From Acinetobacter higginsii (GTDB lineage: Bacteria; Pseudomonadota; Gammaproteobacteria; Pseudomonadales; Moraxellaceae): DNA of 64,000 bases. A program made the position numbers and the translations under genes. Below are positions 56,843 to 63,142 of the stretch, piece after piece; position 1 is the first letter of the stretch; every line of letters begins with the position of its first letter. The stretch covers positions 2,002,625-2,066,624 of the forward strand of contig NZ_KB850072.1 of assembly GCF_000369525.1 (NCBI RefSeq), written 5' to 3'. Below the pieces are notes generated by a model that did not search any database, was not told the origin of the DNA, and saw only the letters and a list, made by a program, of their open reading frames with translations.

Positions 56843-57268
56843 TTATGGTTCGTCGTGTGTTTCTGGTTCTAAGGCTCTGGAAAGCTGCATGCATATAAAA
56901 TCAGGCACCGACTTACGACCAGCTCTAAAGCACTGTTCTCGGTCTGCTTCTGTGCCTCCTTTAACATACGTTCCACCGCCAAAGCGTTCAACAAGATCAT
57001 TCAAAACACTTCGCCCAATGTGTGAGGCTTCAAACAGTGCATGATAGTCCAGTGGTGTGGGTTTGCTTTTAAGGCGCTTAGAAATGCGAAATACTCCCAT
57101 TTCCGCTTCATTATCTGGACTATTTGATTGCGATTGACGTAATGACCAGTTTTCAGACTTCAAGATTTCATTTAAATCATGCTGCTGACCAAGTTTTGTA
57201 TATGTACGCCACCAGCCGCAGGCCATTGCAATAATCAAAGCAATCAAAATTGGAGTTAAATAAATCAC
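56843..57268 (-). CDS. Bbp19-like phage protein with N-terminal membrane helix
   Basis: 141 residues. One N-terminal helix (about 4-19), a charged coil, then a domain (about 75-130) with LDYHALFEASHIGRSVLNDL, FGGGTYVKG and REQCFRAGRKSVPDFI that resembles the Bbp19 family found beside phage portal genes. The start overlaps the portal stop by 4 bases (ATGA). Function unknown. Confidence 0.65.
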   Translation of the reverse strand: MIYLTPILIALIIAMACGWWRTYTKLGQQHDLNEILKSENWSLRQSQSNSPDNEAEMGVFRISKRLKSKPTPLDYHALFEASHIGRSVLNDLVERFGGGTYVKGGTEADREQCFRAGRKSVPDFICMQLSRALEPETHDEP

Positions 57269-58911
57269 GATGGTCTTTGCTCCTCTATCATGGATTGACC
57301 TACTCCCTTGGCAACCTCTTTACCTAAATTGTCTGTAAAACTAGCCTCTTGCGCCTGATCCATTTGCTGTTGCTGTGCTTGAGCTTTTGCATTGCGAACA
57401 GCCTCAATTTGCTTCTTGGTGCGCAATACTTCAGCTGGTACGCCCAAGCTAGAGGCTGTTACCTGTGCAATTGCATCAGGATCAATGTTGTCTAGCATTT
57501 CTGGATATGTTTGCGCGTATGTTTGTAATGCTGTCATAAAACGCTCAATTGCGCTTACATCCTCCAATTGCTGTGAACGCGCCAACGGCGAAACAAACTT
57601 AAATGAAAGATTGCTACCCTGTAGCTCTTCTGGTGGCTCACCTAATACACCTTCACGATAAGCAAGGCCGAAACAACGCTCAAGCAATGGAATTAAAAAT
57701 TCAGCTTGCCAACGACCATACAGTGGCCCTAATTGCTGACGGATTAAATCAACACGGACATGCACCTCTGTAGCGGTCATTGCTGGACCATCGGCTGGCT
57801 GTAACTGATCAGCCATTAATGCTTTACGGATATTGGTTTGCAGATAAGTAATCATATATTCAGCTACTTGGAAGTTTGTTCCGTCATCCAGCCGCTTAAT
57901 ATCCTCAACATTATCAACCGCAATGATCTTGCGCGGCCCTAGTCGAAGGGTTCGCACATTCATTACACCGCTATCTTTAGCCGCCCACATACCACCAATT
58001 GCAAGCTCACCAGACTGGATTACCAATTCTTGTAATTTATTGAGCTGCTTGGCATCAGGTAAAGCAATAGACATTTGACCATTGCCATATACAGAATTTG
58101 GAATTTTTCTATAGCGTGGACATGCACAAGGGAACTCGTTATAACCTGAATTGCGCACAATCTTTTTAGACTGGGTTTCAATATGCACAGACTCAAAAGG
58201 CATTTGCTTTGGGTGTAGTGGTCGATTGTCTTTAGGCTCTTTATAACCTTCACGCGGCTGAATAACCCAAAGGATTGTAAACTTTCGATCTGGTTCATCT
58301 TGAGAAGCTCTTAGAACTTCAGCACTAACATTATTCTCGCCATATTCAGCAACGATAGCCGCAGCGCTTAACTCATATTCACGATAAATTGTATCTACAA
58401 TTTGATCTTGTCGAGTCGAAGCGATATAACATTCTCCAATAGGCCATGATTGAAACGTAAAACCACCACCCTCTTTTCTGTCTATATCGGTGTATAGCAC
58501 AGCCCAACCAGCAACAACGCCGTCTAGCACACTATCATGCGCCTCATTGTCGAAGTTTGAACCGTGAATATTACGCCAGATAAATTTACAAGCTTGGTCT
58601 AACCACTTTTCACCTTCAGTAATTTCAGATAAATCATCAATACCATCCGGCACGGCGCGAAACCATAAAGAGTTTGCAGGCGTAGTTCCAGAAATTAAAG
58701 AGGCTACAAGCTGCTGAATAGACCAGCTTGCAGTTGAGTCTAACAAAGCGGCTCGCTCAGTTCTGCGTGTACTATCCACTGTCTCGCCGCTAAATGATTG
58801 CTGGCGCTCAGGTGCACCAAATTTATAGCACTCACGCCAATGGGGTTCGTGCACAGCTCGACAAGATTTAAGTTGACCAAGCCGCTTAACTAATTGCGCC
58901 GCTTTATCCAC
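57265..58911 (-). CDS. Portal (head-tail connector) protein
   Basis: 548 residues. The N-terminus up to WRECYKFGAPERQQSF, TASWSIQQLVASLISGTTPANSLWF (about 58-82) and the DGPAMTATEVHVR stretch are typical of the T7-type head-to-tail connecting family, which forms the ring through which DNA enters and leaves. The Gln-rich C-terminus (about 505-548) is disordered. Start is a GTG at 58911, with AGGGGG a few bases upstream and overlapping the previous stop region. Confidence 0.92.
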   Translation of the reverse strand: MDKAAQLVKRLGQLKSCRAVHEPHWRECYKFGAPERQQSFSGETVDSTRRTERAALLDSTASWSIQQLVASLISGTTPANSLWFRAVPDGIDDLSEITEGEKWLDQACKFIWRNIHGSNFDNEAHDSVLDGVVAGWAVLYTDIDRKEGGGFTFQSWPIGECYIASTRQDQIVDTIYREYELSAAAIVAEYGENNVSAEVLRASQDEPDRKFTILWVIQPREGYKEPKDNRPLHPKQMPFESVHIETQSKKIVRNSGYNEFPCACPRYRKIPNSVYGNGQMSIALPDAKQLNKLQELVIQSGELAIGGMWAAKDSGVMNVRTLRLGPRKIIAVDNVEDIKRLDDGTNFQVAEYMITYLQTNIRKALMADQLQPADGPAMTATEVHVRVDLIRQQLGPLYGRWQAEFLIPLLERCFGLAYREGVLGEPPEELQGSNLSFKFVSPLARSQQLEDVSAIERFMTALQTYAQTYPEMLDNIDPDAIAQVTASSLGVPAEVLRTKKQIEAVRNAKAQAQQQQMDQAQEASFTDNLGKEVAKGVGQSMIEEQRPS

Positions 58912-58912
58912 A

Positions 58913-59140
58913 TTAACCCCCTAAAGTTGTTTTAGTTTGAGTTGGTGTGTTTTCTTGGCTGGAAAGAACAGTTGATGCTTTGCGTTTGTTACGTGCTGCA
59001 ATAGCTTCATTACTTGCCTGTGCACTCTCGTCACTAGCTTTTTTTTGCTCTGCTTCAGCGTCATAAGGCTTGGTTGTGTTCTGCCCTGTATCAAAGCCAA
59101 AAAGCTTAGCTGTATTTCGAATAAATCCACCTCCACACAT
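58913..59140 (-). CDS. Small phage protein before the portal gene
   Basis: 75 residues, starts MCGGGFIRN and is otherwise hydrophilic (Ala/Glu/Lys and Thr/Gln). Similar short proteins with this N-terminus lie near portal genes of podoviruses. GGAGGG lies about 8 bases before the ATG at 59140. Function unknown. Confidence 0.65.
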   Translation of the reverse strand: MCGGGFIRNTAKLFGFDTGQNTTKPYDAEAEQKKASDESAQASNEAIAARNKRKASTVLSSQENTPTQTKTTLGG

Positions 59141-59143
59141 GGT

Positions 59144-59494
59144 TTATCCCTCCACCCAAACGTGGCCTTTGCCCTCGATAAATTTAAAGCGACCTTTCTT
59201 TGGTTTTGCTGCAACTGGTGTACTAAGTGAACCAGTTGCAATCAATTCTTCAATGCGGTGAAGTGATTCAAGAATTGCCGGAATGATTAAGGCTAGGTCA
59301 ATGGGCTCGCCATCTAACGGCGGCTCTTCGACTTGCTGAACTTGTTCGGCTGCTAATGGCTGCTCTACAACTTCGCTTTGTTGTGATTCAGGTGATGCAT
59401 CAACATCCACAACAACTTCTGATATTGATGCTTCAGGTTGAACTTGTTCGGCTGTTTTACCGGGTGTTTGTACTTGACGACGTGTATTAGACAT
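59144..59494 (-). CDS. Hypothetical phage protein, Pro/Glu/Gln-rich
   Basis: 116 residues from the ATG at 59494. Acidic, disordered first 65 residues (many Gln/Glu/Val), a helical stretch (LALIIPAILESLHRIEELIAT, given here in part) and a basic C-terminus with KPKKGRFKFIEGKGHVWVEG. The start follows a hairpin plus T6; GAGGG of the stem arm is the ribosome site. Not recognised. Confidence 0.65.
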   Translation of the reverse strand: MSNTRRQVQTPGKTAEQVQPEASISEVVVDVDASPESQQSEVVEQPLAAEQVQQVEEPPLDGEPIDLALIIPAILESLHRIEELIATGSLSTPVAAKPKKGRFKFIEGKGHVWVEG

Positions 59495-59524
59495 TAAAAA
59501 AGCCCTCACTGGTTTGTAAGGGCT
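59495..59524 (-). terminator. Hairpin-terminator with embedded ribosome site (copy 1)
   Basis: 9-bp stem with one G-U pair (59501-59509 and 59516-59524) and a 6-base loop, then T6 and the start codon of the 59494 gene. GAGGG in the 3' arm is 8 bases from the ATG. It follows the upstream stop by 18 bases. Confidence 0.88.
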
Positions 59525-59542
59525 AGTTTGTGATTCTAGTTA

Positions 59543-59737
59543 TTATGTTTGGTTGTGTGATTGCTTGATGGGTTGAATGTCTAAATCATATTTATTAACT
59601 TTCTGCCAATATGGGTAAACCTTAGATTGTACAAACCTTTCCTCACCTTTATCTAAAATGTAAAAAAGCACTCCTCCTAGAAATATGTATCCTGTTGATT
59701 CGATTGGAGCATGCTTTATAATTTCATCAACATTCAT
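59543..59737 (-). CDS. Small phage protein with membrane-like stretch
   Basis: 64 residues with a modest hydrophobic segment at about 16-28 (GYIFLGGVLFYIL) and a charged end. The ATG overlaps the previous stop (ATGA). Function unknown. Confidence 0.55.
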   Translation of the reverse strand: MNVDEIIKHAPIESTGYIFLGGVLFYILDKGEERFVQSKVYPYWQKVNKYDLDIQPIKQSHNQT

Positions 59738-60030
59738 TTTGTTTTACTCAAATATATTGGAACAAGTGACTTTCTGAATGATGAAAAAACATCATCTGAC
59801 TTAGTGTGTGCGCATACAAAATAATCACGAAAATATCGCTTATTATTCAAGTCGGTATATGCGGTCTGCTTGTGGTAGGTGATAAATCTCATTCTAGGAA
59901 TAAGCAATATATGATCACGCGCATATTGACTTCTATGACGATCAGCATCAAATCGATTAGATTTACACACGACTAAATCACCATCGCGTGGTCCACCTAC
60001 AACCTCGGTTGCAATCGCAATAATATTCAT
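59734..60030 (-). CDS. Hypothetical phage protein
   Basis: 98 residues, basic, soluble. The motif GGPRDGD near residues 12-18 is common in small phage proteins of unknown role. It overlaps both neighbours by 4 bases (ATGA). Confidence 0.6.
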   Translation of the reverse strand: MNIIAIATEVVGGPRDGDLVVCKSNRFDADRHRSQYARDHILLIPRMRFITYHKQTAYTDLNNKRYFRDYFVCAHTKSDDVFSSFRKSLVPIYLSKTK

Positions 60031-60164
60031 TGTCTCTCCTTCACAACCTTATCCGCTGCCTGTGCAACTTTGTATTTCACATAATTATCATATGTGCACT
60101 GCGCCATACCAAATAAACAAAACACTGGAAGAATTAAAACTATACACCATTCTTTGATATTCAT
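60027..60164 (-). CDS. Small membrane or lipoprotein-like phage protein
   Basis: 45 residues with one hydrophobic stretch (about 7-19) followed by AQC, which could be a lipobox or a membrane anchor, then a charged tail. It overlaps the genes on each side by ATGA, which supports it being real. Small Rz1-like lipoproteins look similar, but no partner or lysis context exists here. Confidence 0.6.
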   Translation of the reverse strand: MNIKEWCIVLILPVFCLFGMAQCTYDNYVKYKVAQAADKVVKERQ

Positions 60165-60472
60165 TCCCCACCACCCTTGAGCGCTTGCTCTAACTTCTCG
60201 TACACACGTGGCATCGCCTTATCTAGATCATTCATTTCGAAATGTTCTTTAACAAAGCGAAGATTCATTTCGAGAAATTCCACCTGCTTTTGCAGCTCCT
60301 CCACCTCGGTCTGGCGGTGTTGCCAGCCGTAGTAACAGGAGTTCACATAGTCTTGATCTGAGAGAGATTGAAAATCCGTTGCATGCGTCCAATAAAAACC
60401 ATTCTCTTGTAATTCCAAGTTTGAACGTTTAATTCTCTCAGCAACTACTGGCACATTTTCAAAATTAATCAT
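60161..60472 (-). CDS. Hypothetical phage protein with coiled coil
   Basis: 103 residues. A heptad-like stretch near 55-76 (TEVEELQKQVEFLEMNLRF). No enzyme motif. Overlaps the following gene by ATGA. Confidence 0.6.
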   Translation of the reverse strand: MINFENVPVVAERIKRSNLELQENGFYWTHATDFQSLSDQDYVNSCYYGWQHRQTEVEELQKQVEFLEMNLRFVKEHFEMNDLDKAMPRVYEKLEQALKGGGE

Positions 60473-60734
60473 TGTTGATCACCTTACAATTGTGGCTAAT
60501 GTGGTTTTCTATGTGACTGTCGTCACCGAGATCGTTATCAATACGGTGGCCTGCCGCGATTTCTTCGTTGGTAGCCAATCTGAATAACTTCTTATCCCAG
60601 ACATATCCTCGTATATCTTTGTATTTACCTAGGCCAGTAACAGAAAGATTTGTATCCCATCCTGCAAAATCAACAACAAAGATTCGACTATCTTCACCTT
60701 CAATTAAAACAACCTTATCCCCGACCTTAAACAT
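60465..60734 (-). CDS. Hypothetical phage protein
   Basis: 89 residues from the ATG at 60734, which has GGAGGTGAGC directly before it; an in-frame ATG 12 bases upstream is inferior. The start FKVGDKVVLI resembles a small SH3/KOW-like barrel. It overlaps both neighbours by 8 bases. Function unknown. Confidence 0.6.
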   Translation of the reverse strand: MFKVGDKVVLIEGEDSRIFVVDFAGWDTNLSVTGLGKYKDIRGYVWDKKLFRLATNEEIAAGHRIDNDLGDDSHIENHISHNCKVINND

Positions 60735-61089
60735 GCTCACCTCCATAAATGGATTCGTAGTCTGCGATGGCTTTTTCCAGATACTTGTAGTGCTTGCCCA
60801 TCTTCACTACGGCCTTCGCATCTTCTAAACCACCAAATGAGTTGACCTTATCGACGCTCTCAACGAGGCGCTTGAGGTCTTCCAACCAGATTTGATCTTC
60901 ATACAAATCCAAATCCATGCCTCTATCCATGCTCTCCCATTCAGATAAGTCAAAGTCATAGAGGCGGCTTGGGCTACTGAAGTATGTTTTAGTGATACCA
61001 ACGTAAATTTCTGCACCTTCAGGCGCACCATCAACAACTTCCCTTGCTTGCTCAACACCGTGCTGCTGAATGAATTTGATCGCGTTCAT
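60727..61089 (-). CDS. Hypothetical phage protein
   Basis: 120 residues, acidic. Not recognised. Trp/Asp-rich middle (LYDFDLSEWESMDR) and a helical C-terminus. It starts 12 bases after the sulfotransferase-like gene. Confidence 0.6.
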   Translation of the reverse strand: MNAIKFIQQHGVEQAREVVDGAPEGAEIYVGITKTYFSSPSRLYDFDLSEWESMDRGMDLDLYEDQIWLEDLKRLVESVDKVNSFGGLEDAKAVVKMGKHYKYLEKAIADYESIYGGEHV

Positions 61090-61101
61090 TGGCTTTGCTC
61101 C

Positions 61102-61860
61102 TCAAATCTGACAAAACATGCAAAGTTGGGCTTCGTTATTTCTTTGAGAAGCGCCTTTGCTTGTGAAAACTGATTTACCTATTTTCTTTTCAACTTCACG
61201 AACTTTCTTGAGTTGTGATTGTCCAAATGAATCGAATTGAAATGCCTTTTCTTTTGATTTATCTCCACCAGCTAAGCAAGGGAAGCAACCAACACGATCA
61301 AAGCCATGCGAATAAAGCGGATTAACTTTGTTGCCAAGGAATTCGAAAACGTCTTTTTCTGACCAGTTGATAATTGGCAATCGCATCATCACACCAAGTT
61401 TTTCTAAATACTTTGGGTATTTGCTTGGCATGATTTCATGTGGTGCATACAGCTCACCATCTATCTTGCTGCCATAACGCTTCTCACGATGCTGGCTTTC
61501 TGCTGAGCGCAACCCGTACCAAACCTCAAAGCCGCAACCTTGCTGCTCAGCCAATTGCTTGTAAAACTCTTTACCCACATTGATCTTGAGATAGTTCGTA
61601 CAGAAATTAACGTTGTCACTTGGGAATCGTCCCCATTTCATGCATTGATCAAGAACATTGCCATCGTTACGAGTGATGATTTCAACCTCATACAGATCAC
61701 GCATGTTTTCTATATGCTCATAAGTCATTGGATGCTCGAACTGTGTGTCGCAGAACAAGCCAATCACATTCTCTTTACCAAAGTGCTCAATCGCTAAAGC
61801 AAGACAGGTCTGTGAATCTTTCCCACCTGACACTGGGACAACACATTTCACAATATTCAT
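61102..61860 (-). CDS. PP-loop enzyme of the PAPS-reductase-like family
   Basis: 252 residues. The ATP-pyrophosphatase PP-loop SGGKDS is at 11-16. Further on are WYGLRSAES and MMRLPIINWSEKDVFEFL, both typical of PAPS reductase and DndC-like relatives. Two Cys pairs, VGCFPCLAGGDK (about 194-197) and CMFCQI at the C-terminus, could bind a metal or Fe-S cluster. Phage versions may act in sulfur chemistry on DNA, tRNA or amino acids; none is shown here. Overlaps the next gene by ATGA. Confidence 0.8.
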   Translation of the reverse strand: MNIVKCVVPVSGGKDSQTCLALAIEHFGKENVIGLFCDTQFEHPMTYEHIENMRDLYEVEIITRNDGNVLDQCMKWGRFPSDNVNFCTNYLKINVGKEFYKQLAEQQGCGFEVWYGLRSAESQHREKRYGSKIDGELYAPHEIMPSKYPKYLEKLGVMMRLPIINWSEKDVFEFLGNKVNPLYSHGFDRVGCFPCLAGGDKSKEKAFQFDSFGQSQLKKVREVEKKIGKSVFTSKGASQRNNEAQLCMFCQI

Positions 61861-62459
61861 CGCCCTTCTCCGTCATGCTTGGTCACGCTTGTACGTCTGT
61901 TGCGGCCTTTCTCAGCCAAGCCAAGGTATAAGCCGTGCGCCTTTTCTGTTTGTGCCGTTAAGATGCCTGCGCCATATTCAGCGTTTAATCTCAAAATATC
62001 TTCATAAGACATTTCAGCTTCAAGTTGCTCTGTCACATCATCCAGAATTGAATCGAAAATCGAAGTGCTAAAATCACGTTCTGCGAGTGTTTTTTCCGCC
62101 GTGTTGCGCTCATGGATGGCTTTAACGTCATAACGGTAAGTGAGATGCTCACCGATGCGCGGAACACGTTCTAAACCAGTTTGATCGCGCCAAAGAGAAA
62201 TCAAATGTTCACCGTTTTCAAAGAATGGGCGTGTGCCAGTTGCCCACGCTGAAACCGTTGAAGCACACTTGAGGTCCAGAACGTGCGCTATACGTAAATG
62301 CGACCACTTCAAGTTGCGTAAATCTAAGATCATTCTTGGGAAGTCTGGCTTTTTGTAATTCATTTTTTCTTTAAGAAAATCCTTAGCTTGCGTTCTGGCT
62401 TCAACAAAACACGTGCGCGCGCGCGAAGAGTTAGACCAGACTAGATAATCAATATGCAT
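61857..62459 (-). CDS. Hypothetical phage protein, possibly DNA-binding
   Basis: 200 residues from the ATG at 62459, with GAGAGGG five bases upstream; an in-frame GTG at 62480 is inferior. The middle has a helix-turn-helix-like stretch (LKWSHLRIAHVLDLKCASTVSAW, given in part). No clear family. It contains an alternating purine-pyrimidine run near 62,411. It could be a regulator of the late operon. Confidence 0.55.
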   Translation of the reverse strand: MHIDYLVWSNSSRARTCFVEARTQAKDFLKEKMNYKKPDFPRMILDLRNLKWSHLRIAHVLDLKCASTVSAWATGTRPFFENGEHLISLWRDQTGLERVPRIGEHLTYRYDVKAIHERNTAEKTLAERDFSTSIFDSILDDVTEQLEAEMSYEDILRLNAEYGAGILTAQTEKAHGLYLGLAEKGRNRRTSVTKHDGEGR

Positions 62460-62469
62460 ATTCACCCTC

Positions 62470-62976
62470 TCATACCTCACTCACGGTTAGTTTTAATAAT
62501 CCGCCTTTGATGATTTCTCCGCGTTTTACAACGAGTACATCGAACTGCTCGTCATCCACACAAAAATCACATTTCACTAGACTGTCGATAGTTGCCTTCA
62601 GATAGTTGTCTATGTCACGGCGTTGTTTGTTTTGAAAATGGAAAGTAACTTCAAGTTTTAGTCTTGCTCTTGTTTGAAGTGCTGGAACGACTACACGAAC
62701 AAGATCATGAAAATCACGCGCTTTGTTCGATAAGCGACAAGCTCGCCCTGATCTTTCCCAGTAGTGATTTACTGACGGCGGTATCATTCCGATTTCACAA
62801 TTCAAAAGCTGTTTTAAATCACTTTCATAAAACGCTCTTATTTCGTCTGTATGCGCTGTATTTAATATTTCAGCTACATCGGTATGGTTTTTCTCTTTTC
62901 GTTTCGTCACGGCTGTTTTATCTCGGTTCTCGCGATTGTTTTGATGGTGCTTGAGCTGTTGTTCTGTCCATCTCAT
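62470..62976 (-). CDS. RusA-type Holliday junction resolvase
   Basis: 168 residues. The C-terminal two-thirds match RusA: MIPPSVNHYWERSGR, FHFQNKQRRDIDNYLKATIDSL (given in part; the acidic metal ligands are here) and VDDEQFDVL. The N-terminal 50 residues are charged and additional. AGGAG lies before the ATG at 62976. It would resolve recombination intermediates of phage DNA. Confidence 0.85.
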   Translation of the reverse strand: MRWTEQQLKHHQNNRENRDKTAVTKRKEKNHTDVAEILNTAHTDEIRAFYESDLKQLLNCEIGMIPPSVNHYWERSGRACRLSNKARDFHDLVRVVVPALQTRARLKLEVTFHFQNKQRRDIDNYLKATIDSLVKCDFCVDDEQFDVLVVKRGEIIKGGLLKLTVSEV

Positions 62977-62980
62977 ATTT

Positions 62981-63142
62981 TTATGCTCCTAACTCATGTA
63001 GTTTTTTCAAAAAGTTTTGATCTGCTTTGCCAACGTATGGAAACCATTTTTTAAAAGGCTTGTTGTAGTGAAACCATGTGCCGTTGTGTTTCATCCAAAA
63101 CGTACCGTCATTTTCGATGTGTGTGCTTCCTTCTGGTCTCAT
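62981..63142 (-). CDS. Small aromatic-rich phage protein
   Basis: 53 residues, rich in Trp, Phe and Lys (TFWMKHNGTWFHYNKPFKKW). The ATG at 63142 overlaps the replication gene stop by 4 bases (ATGA), which supports it. Function unknown. Confidence 0.65.
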   Translation of the reverse strand: MRPEGSTHIENDGTFWMKHNGTWFHYNKPFKKWFPYVGKADQNFLKKLHELGA

